From: an uncultured Candidatus Saccharibacteria bacterium
GTDB taxonomy: Bacteria > Patescibacteria > Saccharimonadia > Saccharimonadales > UBA4665
Reading direction: 5' to 3'
Assembly (NCBI GenBank): GCA_946482285.1
Contig: CAMLQK010000001.1
Location: forward strand, 558,001-622,000
Length of the DNA stretch: 64,000 nt
Positions 1-8,111 of the stretch are shown piece by piece. Each line of letters opens with the position of its first letter. The first letter of the stretch is position 1. Under the pieces are notes generated by a model. That model did no database searches, was not told where the DNA came from, and saw only the letters and a program-made list of their open reading frames with translations. The translations under genes were made by a program, and so were the position numbers.

Positions 1-37
1 GAAATTCAAAAACAGGATATATAAAGCTCAATCCGAA

Positions 38-90
38 TTGTATGTGCTGGGATACATTTGTATGTACGAACAATATGTTCTAATATAAGA
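38..90 (+). promoter_or_regulatory. Putative promoter/operator of the NDT-RHH genes
   Basis: An 8-bp direct repeat TTGTATGT occurs at 38-45 and 58-65, two helical turns apart. It is followed by the palindrome GAACA-ATA-TGTTC at 68-80 and an AT-rich -10-like stretch at 81-90. The downstream proteins end in ribbon-helix-helix-like segments, a fold that often binds short repeats at its own promoter. Autoregulation is an inference. Confidence 0.4.
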
Positions 91-116
91 GACATATTCT
101 TAGTTGAGGAAACTTT

Positions 117-716
117 ATGTTAGTACACCTTGGTGCTTGGTCGGAAGAGCCAGGCGACGCACTTGCGCAACTTGACGCGATAGTTGATGTGTTGCACGAG
201 AACAATATTGGAATTGCTCGCAACTGGGTAGGGCAATATCAGTACCGTACCTCCAAAGAGGTCTTGGACAATCAGATGGACTGGAGGTATGCAGAAGATG
301 AAAATGAGGCGTCGCTAGCAAGAGCTGACGCGTATATTGCCGAGGTGACCAGCTATAGGCTTTATCATGGTTACGAGCTTGCCAATGCTCTAAGCCAAAA
401 TAAACCAGTTTTGTTATTAGCAAATAAACCATTTAAGCAGTTTGCGATTTCTGGAGTTGACAACAGGCTACTACACCTATACGAATATAAATCAATGCAA
501 GACTTGCAGAGCGCAGTGGTTGATTTTATAAATAAAGTAAATGTACCACGGGACAGGAAAGAAGTGACTGTCCCAGTGAGTCAAGAACTGTACCATTATC
601 TTGCTGATAAAAGCCGCCGTTCACACAAAACAGATGGCGAATTAATACAAGACCTCGCTGAAGATGGCTTGAAGCTGCAGAGATTACTGGCACTAAAGTC
701 CGGAGGGGAAGTATGA
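117..716 (+). CDS. NDT-like domain fused to ribbon-helix-helix tail (paralogue 1)
   Basis: The N-terminal ~130 residues look like the nucleoside 2-deoxyribosyltransferase/DNPH1 fold: an initial strand, an ARNW motif near 34-37, then AEVTSY (E76) and GYELANAL (E87). In that family the Glu of the G-x-E-L motif is the nucleophile, and it is present here. The tail (about 148-190) has a short strand followed by two helices with the shared phrase HKTDGEL, resembling a ribbon-helix-helix DNA-binding unit. A GAGG Shine-Dalgarno lies 8-11 nt before the ATG. The stop overlaps the start of the next paralogue (ATGA). Function unknown; a nucleotide-sensing regulator or an N-glycosidase are both possible. 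Confidence 0.75.
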   Translation: MLVHLGAWSEEPGDALAQLDAIVDVLHENNIGIARNWVGQYQYRTSKEVLDNQMDWRYAEDENEASLARADAYIAEVTSYRLYHGYELANALSQNKPVLLLANKPFKQFAISGVDNRLLHLYEYKSMQDLQSAVVDFINKVNVPRDRKEVTVPVSQELYHYLADKSRRSHKTDGELIQDLAEDGLKLQRLLALKSGGEV

Positions 717-1288
717 TTATTCACCTAACAGGTGGTATGCGCCACGTTGGCGACGATTTACCATACTTACGCAAGATCAAAGAAGTTATTAATGCTAGCG
801 GAGCCAGCGTAGCTCGCGACTGGGTCGATACGGCTGTTCTATCGTCATCGAGGCTAAATGATGATGAATTTGACTGGGAAGGTGTTTACGAAAAAAGCAT
901 GATAGCCCTCCAGCGGTCAGATCTAATTATTATTGAGGTCACAACGTACAGCTTCTTCCAGGGTTTTCACCTTGCGAAGGCCTTGGACCTTGGCATGCCT
1001 GCGCTGTTAGTTTTTCGCGAAAATGTCCCAGGATTAATCTTTAACGGTATTCCTAGCCCCCTTATTTCATCGCACAAGTATGCTTCAGAAGAGGAACTTG
1101 GAGAAATCGTGAAGGCTTTCATCGAACAACACTCTTCTTACGTTAAAACTAAAGTAGAGGTAGATTTGAGCCTAAAACTCGATAATTTTTTGAAAGACCA
1201 ACGTGATCTTTCGCACAAAACAGATGGCGAGCTGCTTCGGGACTTGGCGGAAGACGGATTGAAGTATCGCCAGATCATTAAATGCTAG
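713..1288 (+). CDS. NDT-like domain fused to ribbon-helix-helix tail (paralogue 2)
   Basis: Second of three tandem paralogues, translationally coupled to the first by a 4-nt overlap. It keeps ARDW (34-37) and IIIEVTTY (E75), but the residue matching the family nucleophile is His86 (GFHLAKAL). Sugar-transfer or hydrolase chemistry may therefore be lost. The C-terminal tail (about 148-188) again carries HKTDGELLRDLAEDGLK, almost identical to paralogue 1, so the putative DNA-binding part is better conserved than the catalytic pocket. Function not known. Confidence 0.75.
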   Translation: MIIHLTGGMRHVGDDLPYLRKIKEVINASGASVARDWVDTAVLSSSRLNDDEFDWEGVYEKSMIALQRSDLIIIEVTTYSFFQGFHLAKALDLGMPALLVFRENVPGLIFNGIPSPLISSHKYASEEELGEIVKAFIEQHSSYVKTKVEVDLSLKLDNFLKDQRDLSHKTDGELLRDLAEDGLKYRQIIKC

Positions 1289-1342
1289 CAATAAGTACAC
1301 ATCAACGGATGATACGTGCTATTTTCGGATCATTGACTCTCT

Positions 1343-1351
1343 TGTTATAAT
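1343..1351 (+). promoter_or_regulatory. Extended -10 promoter
   Basis: TGTTATAAT is a perfect extended -10 (TGn followed by TATAAT) located 24 nt before the start of paralogue 3. No good -35 lies at 17 nt. It gives paralogue 3 its own transcript. Confidence 0.6.
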
Positions 1352-1374
1352 ATAGTTTTAAAGAAGGCAAACTA

Positions 1375-1947
1375 ATGATCATACATCTTACAGGCAGCAC
1401 TACCAATCTCAAGAAGGATCTCCCATACTTGCGGGCAATCGTCAAAACGATTGCGGAAAATGATTCTGTACTGGCCCGCGATTGGATTGAATCCGCATAC
1501 CATGCTAAAGAGACTGGCAAACTGGCCGATAAAGACGTCGATTGGCGCCAAGTCATGGACGAAACGATGGATGCTATCCACCGTGCAGACATTACTATTA
1601 TCGAGAGCACGAACTACACATTCTCGCAGGGTTTTCAGGTTGCTGTTGCATTGCAGCAAAAGAAACCTACGCTGGTTGTTTCACGTAAACCCCTTAATGA
1701 GCGTATGATCTCCGGCTACCGCAACAAAATGCTGAGCATGAAGGAATACAAGACCGAAGAAGACTTAGCAGAGATTATCCGCCAGTTTATCCGTGATAAC
1801 ACTATTGCCACTAAAGACCTTCGCTTTAACATGTTCATCGACCGCCCTATTTACAACTACCTGCGCAGTGAATCGTACGAATCCGGTAAGAACAAGTCCG
1901 AAATCATTCGCGACCTTATCAACAAAGAAATCGAAAAGAAAAACTAG
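1375..1947 (+). CDS. NDT-like domain fused to ribbon-helix-helix tail (paralogue 3)
   Basis: Third paralogue, transcribed from its own extended -10 promoter and preceded by a GAAGG ribosome site. It keeps MIIHLTGS at the N terminus, LARDWIES (33-40) and IIESTNY (E77). The nucleophile position is Gln88 (GFQVAVAL). The tail (about 145-187) reads as strand-helix-helix with KNKSEIIRDLINKEIEKK, the most typical ribbon-helix-helix second helix of the three. The progressive loss of the catalytic Glu (E, H, Q) argues that ligand binding rather than turnover is the retained property; this is an inference. Confidence 0.75.
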   Translation: MIIHLTGSTTNLKKDLPYLRAIVKTIAENDSVLARDWIESAYHAKETGKLADKDVDWRQVMDETMDAIHRADITIIESTNYTFSQGFQVAVALQQKKPTLVVSRKPLNERMISGYRNKMLSMKEYKTEEDLAEIIRQFIRDNTIATKDLRFNMFIDRPIYNYLRSESYESGKNKSEIIRDLINKEIEKKN

Positions 1948-2005
1948 TCTCAGCGGAGGGCTTAGCAGCCCAACATAACTGCATTAGTTGCAAAAAACTA
2001 AACAT

Positions 2006-2320
2006 CTAACCATCGGCGTCGCCTTCTATATCGCTGATGGTTTTTTGTATGATGGCTGTTGTAATGACGGGGCAGTTAAAACGGCATAGAACTAGCCTAA
2101 AGCCGCCTACAAACTCTTCGGCAGCTTCGGTGCCGTGCATGACAAAACAGCCACATAGCGCACAGGCGCTGCCGTGCTGCTGGGCGTCGGTTAACCTAGA
2201 TCGGATTACGTCGTGCCAGCCTCGCCAGTAAACGTCATGCTGTAAAATCGAGTCATCAAAATGATACGCGTACCAGTCGGCGCTGGCATCGTCGAGAACT
2301 GAATTGTATTTGCTGTACAT
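2006..2320 (-). CDS. Hypothetical protein with CxxC motif
   Basis: A 104-residue protein I do not recognise. It is rich in Trp and Tyr near the N terminus (DWYAYHFDD, VYWRGWHDV) and has a CALCGC motif around residue 53 that could be a half zinc site or redox pair. It lies 8 nt downstream of the 74-residue gene on the same strand, so the two probably form a small operon. Its stop sits in the stem of the opposing terminator. Confidence 0.5.
   Translation of the reverse strand: MYSKYNSVLDDASADWYAYHFDDSILQHDVYWRGWHDVIRSRLTDAQQHGSACALCGCFVMHGTEAAEEFVGGFRLVLCRFNCPVITTAIIQKTISDIEGDADG
2008..2046 (+). terminator. Intrinsic terminator
   Basis: Arms AACCATCGGCG (2008-2018) and CGCTGATGGTT (2032-2042) pair with one G-U or mismatch, and a run of T follows at 2041-2046. 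It ends the NDT-RHH transcript and overlaps the stop codon of the opposing gene. Confidence 0.75.
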
Positions 2321-2328
2321 AACGCGCT

Positions 2329-2553
2329 CTATTGGCCAAAAAGTCGTACAAGGTCGTCATGTTGGTTCTTCATGAACTTTTGGACAAGGGCCTCAAATTC
2401 AATCCGCGAAGGTTCCGGCATGGAAGGTGGGTATGTAACATCCCACTCGACGGTGGTTTTTCTGTTTTGAGTGGCGATAACCGCCGAAATTCGAACGTCA
2501 CCCCATTCAGTGGTGATCGGCTCTAGATGTACTATCTTGTGCTGCATGTTCAA
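2329..2553 (-). CDS. Hypothetical small protein
   Basis: A 74-residue protein with no recognised domain. The pattern suggests three to four strands (VHLEPI, VRISAVIAT, TTVEWDVTY) followed by a C-terminal helix (RIEFEALVQKFMKNQHDDLVRLFG). A sigma70-like promoter lies upstream on the minus strand. First gene of a probable two-gene operon with the CxxC protein. Function unknown. Confidence 0.5.
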   Translation of the reverse strand: MNMQHKIVHLEPITTEWGDVRISAVIATQNRKTTVEWDVTYPPSMPEPSRIEFEALVQKFMKNQHDDLVRLFGQ

Positions 2554-2661
2554 TTCCCTGAGCCATACTTAATAAACCCGTCAAAATTACGGGACAGAAG
2601 TTTAATTTGTAAGTTCGCATCTAGTACATATTACGATGCATGAGCAAGGATATGTAAGTAC

Positions 2662-2691
2662 ATAATACATACCTTTACATCCAAGCGTCAA
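2662..2691 (-). promoter_or_regulatory. Sigma70-like promoter
   Basis: Minus strand: TTGACG (complement of 2686-2691), an 18-nt spacer, then TATTAT (complement of 2662-2667). It starts directly after the dedA terminator and points at the two-gene operon ending at 2006. Confidence 0.6.
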
Positions 2692-2694
2692 GTA

Positions 2695-2721
2695 TAAAAA
2701 ACCGGCCACGATGAGCCGGTT
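2695..2721 (-). terminator. Intrinsic terminator of dedA
   Basis: Minus strand: stem AACCGGC/GCCGGTT with an 8-nt loop followed by six T, 23 nt after the dedA stop codon. Confidence 0.8.
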
Positions 2722-2743
2722 AGATAGCTTTGAGCCTTCAGGC

Positions 2744-3412
2744 CTACTGTTTGTCCTGGCGCTGCAGACGGCGGCCTATGCGTCCCCATTGGTGCCTCAA
2801 GAAGGCACGCAGGCGCTCTTCGCGCAGCAAGTGGTACAGGGTTGGGCCAACGGTAATTGCCATGGCGCCAACAATAGCTACCAACAGGTATTTCTCCATT
2901 GTGTGCGAATCAATCATGCTGCCCAGCCAATAGCCAAGCATTACGACACTGCCTGTCCAAATGGCTGCACCAACGATGTTATAAAACACAAACTTTTTGC
3001 GTTCCATATTACCAACGCCAGCGACTACAGGAGCGAAAGTACGCACTACAGGCACGAAACGGGCGATAATAATAGTTTTGCCGCCATGTTTTTCGTAAAA
3101 TGTTTCGGCACGGGCAATATATTCCTGCCGGAAAATAATGCCGTCCTTCTTTTTGAATAGTTTGGGGCCGCTTTTTTTGCCAATAGTGTAGCCCACGTTG
3201 TCGCCAATAATTGCGGTCAGGAATATCACAGCGAGCACACCCGCCAGCGGCAGATTGCCTTGGGCTGCAAAGAAGCCTGCCGTAAACAGTAACGTGTCTC
3301 CTGGCAAGAAGAAGCCAATAAGTAGCCCGGATTCGGCAAAGATTATTGCTCCAATGATGGCCAGGCCGCCGATAACACCTGCGCCTTCAAGCAAACTGGT
3401 TGGTTCTAACAT
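2744..3412 (-). CDS. DedA/SNARE-associated family membrane protein
   Basis: A 222-residue integral membrane protein with the DedA signatures: FFLPGDTLLF near residues 34-43, GDNVGYTIGKKSG near 70-82, FYEKHGGKTIIIARFVPVVRTFAPVVAG near 105-132, then NIVGAAIW. Family members act in lipid (undecaprenyl-phosphate or phospholipid) translocation and membrane homeostasis; the exact substrate cannot be told from sequence. The length is normal. Monocistronic, with its own terminator on the 3' side. Confidence 0.9.
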   Translation of the reverse strand: MLEPTSLLEGAGVIGGLAIIGAIIFAESGLLIGFFLPGDTLLFTAGFFAAQGNLPLAGVLAVIFLTAIIGDNVGYTIGKKSGPKLFKKKDGIIFRQEYIARAETFYEKHGGKTIIIARFVPVVRTFAPVVAGVGNMERKKFVFYNIVGAAIWTGSVVMLGYWLGSMIDSHTMEKYLLVAIVGAMAITVGPTLYHLLREERLRAFLRHQWGRIGRRLQRQDKQ

Positions 3413-3532
3413 ATCCCCTTAAGAGTACCGGTAAAGCAGCGATCTTGTCCACTGGTAAATACTAAGCAATTCAGCCAATAGGCAGCAGGCAGTGTATACT
3501 GGTAATAGATGGGCAACAATCAAGGAGGATAT

Positions 3533-4240
3533 ATGCAGGAAGTAACGCTCGAACTGGAAAAACGTGAAGTACTTGGTAAATCCGTAAAAAACGTTCGTAA
3601 AGCAGGCTATGTGCCGGCTGTTATCCACGACCACGGCAAGCCGTCTGTAGTGGTGCAGGCAGAATATCAAGCACTTTTTAAGGCATTTCAGGATGCGGGT
3701 AAGCACCATCCGATCAAGTTATCGGCTGGTGGCAAGCACTATACCGCAATGATTAAGACAATTACCTATGACCCACGCTATAATGCTGTGATGCACGTAG
3801 TATTCAACGCTATTAAGGCTAACGAAAAGGTAGTTACCGAGGTGCCTATCCGCATTAAACTAGCAGAGGGCAACGAGTCCACGCCAGCCGAGCGCGCCGG
3901 CCTGATGGTGTTGCACAACCTTACGACGGTTGAGGTGGAGGCGCCAGCCAGTAAGCTGCCTGATGGCCTTGAGTTCGACGGTGAAAAGCTGGTTGAAGTT
4001 GGTGACCATGCCACAGTGGCAGACCTTGTCATTCCGCACGGTGTAGAGGTAAAGACCGATGCCAACCAAACAATTGCCAGTGTCTTTGAGCCAAGCGCCG
4101 TTGCTGCTGCGAACGACGCTGCCGGTGGTGACGCCGAAGCTGAAGTTCAGGCTGAGGTTGCCACGGATAACGAAAGTGTTACCGAAGAAGGGGTGCAGCA
4201 GGACGAGGCTCGCACCGGTGGAAAACAAGAGAAAGAATAG
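3533..4240 (+). CDS. rplY: 50S ribosomal protein bL25 (Ctc form)
   Basis: A 235-residue bL25 with the N-terminal 5S-rRNA-binding domain (EVTLELEKREVLGKSVKNVRKAGYVPAVIHDHG) and the C-terminal TL5-like beta domain (about 100-190), followed by an acidic, low-complexity tail. The start is set at 3533 because AGGAGG at 3522-3527 is well spaced from it. An in-frame ATG at 3509 sits only 8 nt after a TATACT -10 (3495-3500) and would add eight residues if the mRNA were read leaderless. Confidence 0.9.
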   Translation: MQEVTLELEKREVLGKSVKNVRKAGYVPAVIHDHGKPSVVVQAEYQALFKAFQDAGKHHPIKLSAGGKHYTAMIKTITYDPRYNAVMHVVFNAIKANEKVVTEVPIRIKLAEGNESTPAERAGLMVLHNLTTVEVEAPASKLPDGLEFDGEKLVEVGDHATVADLVIPHGVEVKTDANQTIASVFEPSAVAAANDAAGGDAEAEVQAEVATDNESVTEEGVQQDEARTGGKQEKE

Positions 4241-4283
4241 GGGCGTAAGCTACCAGGCCACTCACTCTTTTGCAATATTTGTA

Positions 4284-4312
4284 AACAGCGACTCTTCGGA
4301 GCCGCTGTTTTT
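4284..4312 (+). terminator. Intrinsic terminator of rplY
   Basis: Stem AACAGCG-x-CTC / GAG-x-CGCTGTT with a TTCG tetraloop, followed by a T tract. Confidence 0.85.
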
Positions 4313-4478
4313 AATAGCCACAACAAGGGTCAATTATTGGAATTTATGGCAAAATATGGTACCGTTTGTTTTATCACTGCCTATAGCAAGGAGAGTGTGC
4401 CCTTTTGTAAAACGTGTCAAAAACTAGAACCGACCTAGGCTAGCAAAAATTTAGCCGCCACCCGGAAGGACTTCTGCC

Positions 4479-5846
4479 GTGTCGCAGACCGCACTCCGTG
4501 AAATCACATCGTCTGACAAACTGATCGCCGCCTACCAGGAGCTGGACAACCGGGCTGTCAAAGCCCTCACCACCGGCTATCTGTACACGCGACACTTCAT
4601 TGCCGCACTGCACACGGCCGTCGATACCATTGACGCAACGCGCGGTGGGGATCGCAGCTCTGTCGGCATCGAATGGGTCAAGCGCAATGTCGAGCGGTTT
4701 AGGCTCATCTTTGACGAGCTGAACCGTCTGCCGTTCTTCGCTGGCCATGTGGCCAACCCGCACATCATCGATGTACTGTGCGATGAGAAGCTCGCCGGTC
4801 TGTTTACGCAGGTTGAGCTTCGCCAGCTTGCAACCGATATCGCCCAGCGCCACGTCATGCCGAGCATGGGGTGGATCAGGTGTCTGTACCGCATGGGCCT
4901 CAACACGGAGCTTCTGGCCGGCTTCGTCTGTCAGCGCATCAACAACCAAGGGTTCAAAGCTGCGCAGACCGACCCGTTCGTCGAAGCCTACCTCATTGAG
5001 GGGGCGGGCGAGATTACCCAGGATCCGTTGCGCACCGAAGACGAGAACGGAGATCCCTGTTGGACCCGTGACAACCAAAGCGCTTGGAGCGCTGCCGGAG
5101 CTCACCTGCATGGCATCCTGATGTCCTGCGCTGAGCGTCGCCCCGACTTGTTCTTCAAGGACATCGCGGGCCAGCCGTCGATGTACGACAAGCTCTGGGC
5201 TTATGCGGTGTGGACCAACCCCGACGCCGTGTTGGAAGCTGCTGCTAACAGCATCACCACGCTGGCCGGCACCAGTATCACGCTGCTGACCGACCTGTCC
5301 TCCAAGGCGCGTGACGCATTGGTGCGGAAGATGCTGCCTGGCTCGCTGGAGCTGCTGGTGGACTACCTGTTCAGCCGCGACTACCTGGAGGCCATCGGCA
5401 TCAGCATCAACGCGGTCAGCTTCACCGACTGGGAGCGTACCGTGCCTACCAACCGCGCTGAATTCTGTGCGGTCTTCCGCCGGCTTCACTGGACAGTCCG
5501 CCAGGCTGCGTCTATGGGGTCGGGTTTCCAACGGCACCAGAACGACGGTGCTATTCCACCGGAGTTCGTGATGGAAGCCCTGGTTGCCAAGCTGAACAGC
5601 TTCGGCTACGTAATCGGTATGGCCAACGAAGAATATGTCCCGGATAAGGGATACTGCCTCGTGCTCAGCACGCCCAAGGGTAACGGCATCATCAAGTACG
5701 TCCATGACGGGACAGGCCCGTCTCTGAACAAGGGCGCGGTGGTCATCATTGACCTTTGCGTGCCTGGCAAGCAGCTCGGTGTTACCTATGGCAAGAATCG
5801 TGTGACTGTCGTCGAGACATCCATGGTGTCGGCCTTCTGGGGCTGA
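4479..5846 (+). CDS. GC-rich orphan protein of unknown function
   Basis: A 455-residue protein starting at GTG with a GGAAGGA ribosome site 8 nt upstream. I recognise no domain and see no signal peptide or membrane segment. It appears alpha-helical for residues 1-400 and ends in a beta-rich segment (KGYCLVLSTPKGNGIIKYVHDG, GKQLGVTYGKNRVTVVET). Codon third positions are strongly GC-rich, unlike the neighbours, and the long antisense ORF here is a shadow of that bias. The block stands alone between rplY and the ABC exporter and is followed by a long inverted repeat. Transfer from a GC-rich, possibly actinobacterial, source is an inference. Confidence 0.7.
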   Translation: MSQTALREITSSDKLIAAYQELDNRAVKALTTGYLYTRHFIAALHTAVDTIDATRGGDRSSVGIEWVKRNVERFRLIFDELNRLPFFAGHVANPHIIDVLCDEKLAGLFTQVELRQLATDIAQRHVMPSMGWIRCLYRMGLNTELLAGFVCQRINNQGFKAAQTDPFVEAYLIEGAGEITQDPLRTEDENGDPCWTRDNQSAWSAAGAHLHGILMSCAERRPDLFFKDIAGQPSMYDKLWAYAVWTNPDAVLEAAANSITTLAGTSITLLTDLSSKARDALVRKMLPGSLELLVDYLFSRDYLEAIGISINAVSFTDWERTVPTNRAEFCAVFRRLHWTVRQAASMGSGFQRHQNDGAIPPEFVMEALVAKLNSFGYVIGMANEEYVPDKGYCLVLSTPKGNGIIKYVHDGTGPSLNKGAVVIIDLCVPGKQLGVTYGKNRVTVVETSMVSAFWG

Positions 5847-5873
5847 TACGGCTCAGTGCACGCAAAAGGGCTT

Positions 5874-5928
5874 CCGGTGGGGAGAGCGCGGACGCAATCG
5901 CGTCATCTACACGCATACTCCCTACCGG
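5874..5928. repeat. Long inverted repeat after the GC-rich orphan
   Basis: An 11-bp arm CCGGTGGGGAG (5874-5884) pairs with CTCCCTACCGG (5918-5928) with one G-T wobble. Inside is a second hairpin GACGC-AATC-GCGTC (5891-5904). No T tract follows, so it is not a normal intrinsic terminator. It may be an RNA structure or a relic of the event that brought in the gene. Confidence 0.5.
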
Positions 5929-6006
5929 CAAGACCCCTGAAATTTATGCATGTCAAAGGCAGTAAAAAGATAAGGTAGTCTTACGTTGTCTTTCCTCGGC
6001 TTTTGG

Positions 6007-7779
6007 CTACTCTTCTATGAAGCCACCGGATTGGTGGGCCCATAGCTGGGCATATACGCCTTTTTGGTTTACAAGTTCATTGTGCGAACCTTGTTCCACT
6101 ATGGCGCCTTTTTCAAGCACTACGATACGATCCATTTTTTGGATAGTACTCAGGCGGTGGGCAATAACAATTGCCGTGCGCTCTTTCATGAGTTCCTGCA
6201 GCGCATCCTGAATTAACAATTCGCTTTCAGAATCAAGTGCCGATGTCGCTTCGTCCAAAATGAGGATCGGAGCTTCCTTTAAGATGGCACGGGCAATAAC
6301 AATCCGCTGGCGTTGGCCGCCGGATAGCTTAACACCTCGTTCGCCCACGAGCGTCTCGTAGCCATGTTCTAGCTTGTCAATAAACTCGGCGGCATTTGCT
6401 TTGCGTGCTGCTTCACGGATTTGCTTGTCGCTGGCGTTCGGCATGCCGTAGGCTATGTTTTCGCCAATACTGCGGTGGAATAATAGCGGCTCCTGTGGGA
6501 CATATGCAATGTGCTTTCGCAGGTCATCCTGGGTGAGGTGTGCAATATTTTGGCCATCGACCAATATTTCACCGCCATCAATATCTGAAAAGCGGAGTAA
6601 GATGCGTGTCAGGGTTGTTTTGCCGGATCCGGAATGGCCAACCAGGCCAATCTTTTCCCCCGGTTTAATAACTAAGTTTAATTTTTCAAACAATGCATCC
6701 TGCGAACCGTCGTGCGTAAAGATAACATCCTTAAAAGCTATTTCGCCTGCGCTGATCCGCGGTTGTTCCGGTTGTGCCGGATCGGTAACTTCGGGCTGAC
6801 TATGCAGTATTTCTACCATATCCTTGGCGTCGCCCATTGAACGGTTGTAGTTCCGCATGGTTGCGCCGCTAAAGCTCCACAATTGCTGGCCAATACTTGC
6901 CGTGTAATTAAGGATCAGGAACACAGTGGCGATTTCGGCGTTGAATAATACAACGCTTGCTGCGGCGACCGCCAGCGACATTACTTGAATAATACCGGTG
7001 ACAGTACTAAAGAAGAAGTCATTTTTGGTTGCCTCGCGCATAACGTCGAGAGTTTTATTACGGGTGGCGCTTGTCGCCTGAGCAAACTTTTCGTCTTCAC
7101 GCTTACTGCTAGAGAAGCTTTTGATGGCCATCACGTTGGTGACTGCATCGGCTAACAAGCCAGTTTGCTTGCTTTGTGCCGTGGCTTCCTCACCATTTAA
7201 CCGCCGGACCTTGCGAGTAATAAACAGGGCGCTCACCATGTAGATAATAGAAAACGCTAGCAAACCTGCCACATAGATTGGTGCTTTGGGTAGCAAGATA
7301 ATCGTGGCGAACAACAGTCCGGCAAACAATGGGATCACCTGGAAAATCATGGTGTCGGCCAGGCGAACATATGCGCTGTTCAGCTTGGTCGTCTGCGAAA
7401 CAAGAGAGCCGCCAAAATGGTTGGCATGGAATGTCGCACTTTGTGAAATAAGATGTGAAAACACGCGCTGCGAAAGGTCACGCTGTACGTTGGCCTCCAA
7501 CTTCCATACGAAAATCACAATAAGGCGCCATACGATTATTGTACCGATGAGCACCAGACCAGCGTATATAGCAAGGTCTTGCCCAAAGCTGCCGATAAGG
7601 TCGTCGGGGTAATAGTCGCCTTTGCTTAACCGGTCCATGACATTTGCCAATACCAGCGGCGGCAAAAACTGGCTGAAGAGCACAGTAAGTGGTGTGCCGA
7701 CAATCAGTGCTGTAGTGTAGCCTGGATATTTTGTTATGTGGTGCCAAAACAACCGTATTGTTTCGCGTGTGTAGTTCAT
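6007..7779 (-). CDS. ABC exporter, fused permease-ATPase
   Basis: A 590-residue type IV (MsbA/multidrug-like) exporter half-transporter. Six membrane helices lie in residues ~20-320, followed by a nucleotide-binding domain with Walker A GHSGSGKTT (about 380), signature LSGGQRQR, Walker B ILILDEATSALD and an H-loop AHRLST. It probably works as a homodimer exporting a lipid, peptide or drug; the substrate is unknown. A leader of over 200 nt lies upstream and contains a short ORF with its own ribosome site, which hints at translational control. Confidence 0.92.
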   Translation of the reverse strand: MNYTRETIRLFWHHITKYPGYTTALIVGTPLTVLFSQFLPPLVLANVMDRLSKGDYYPDDLIGSFGQDLAIYAGLVLIGTIIVWRLIVIFVWKLEANVQRDLSQRVFSHLISQSATFHANHFGGSLVSQTTKLNSAYVRLADTMIFQVIPLFAGLLFATIILLPKAPIYVAGLLAFSIIYMVSALFITRKVRRLNGEEATAQSKQTGLLADAVTNVMAIKSFSSSKREDEKFAQATSATRNKTLDVMREATKNDFFFSTVTGIIQVMSLAVAAASVVLFNAEIATVFLILNYTASIGQQLWSFSGATMRNYNRSMGDAKDMVEILHSQPEVTDPAQPEQPRISAGEIAFKDVIFTHDGSQDALFEKLNLVIKPGEKIGLVGHSGSGKTTLTRILLRFSDIDGGEILVDGQNIAHLTQDDLRKHIAYVPQEPLLFHRSIGENIAYGMPNASDKQIREAARKANAAEFIDKLEHGYETLVGERGVKLSGGQRQRIVIARAILKEAPILILDEATSALDSESELLIQDALQELMKERTAIVIAHRLSTIQKMDRIVVLEKGAIVEQGSHNELVNQKGVYAQLWAHQSGGFIEE

Positions 7780-7902
7780 GACAGCTCCTAACTGCTGCTT
7801 AATGTTTTAAATGGTTTCGTTTAGGGAGTTGGCGCTTGCGGCAACAATGGCCGTTTTGCAAAGAATCGCGCGATTGCTCCGGGTGGTAGTTGGAAGAGTA
7901 AG

Positions 7903-7962
7903 CTACGCCACGAAGGCGACAACAGCCGAGCTACGCTGTTTGGTTGTGGGTTTTGATACCAT
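7903..7962 (-). CDS. Possible 19-residue upstream ORF of the ABC exporter
   Basis: Minus strand: GGAAAGG Shine-Dalgarno (7975-7969), a 6-nt spacer, then ATG at 7962 opening MVSKPTTKQRSSAVVAFVA and a stop at 7903. It lies ~120 nt before the exporter start in a leader with further hairpin potential (AATCGCGCGATT; CGGC/GCCG). It resembles the small regulatory ORFs ahead of some resistance transporters. The rest of this 332-nt intergenic stretch (7780-8111) shows only promoter elements. Confidence 0.3.
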   Translation of the reverse strand: MVSKPTTKQRSSAVVAFVA

Positions 7963-8091
7963 ATGTCGCCTTTCCGTTACGTAATAAGTATTCCTACGCA
8001 GCATACCATAGGTTTTAGCAAGCGCAAAATAGAAATACTTATGGTTGCCCGTATCACGGATACGACGTGGCTGTAAACGAAGACTATTTTA

Positions 8092-8100
8092 TGGTATAAT
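8092..8100 (+). promoter_or_regulatory. Extended -10 promoter of trhO
   Basis: TGGTATAAT, a perfect extended -10, ends 11 nt before the trhO ATG. This leaves a leader of only a few nucleotides and no Shine-Dalgarno. Confidence 0.65.
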
Positions 8101-8111
8101 TAGTAACTGAT

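Noticed and set aside
4440..5705. 421-codon minus-strand ORF opposite the 455-residue gene
   Set aside because: The plus frame is longer, has GC-rich third positions in the right phase and a good ribosome site.
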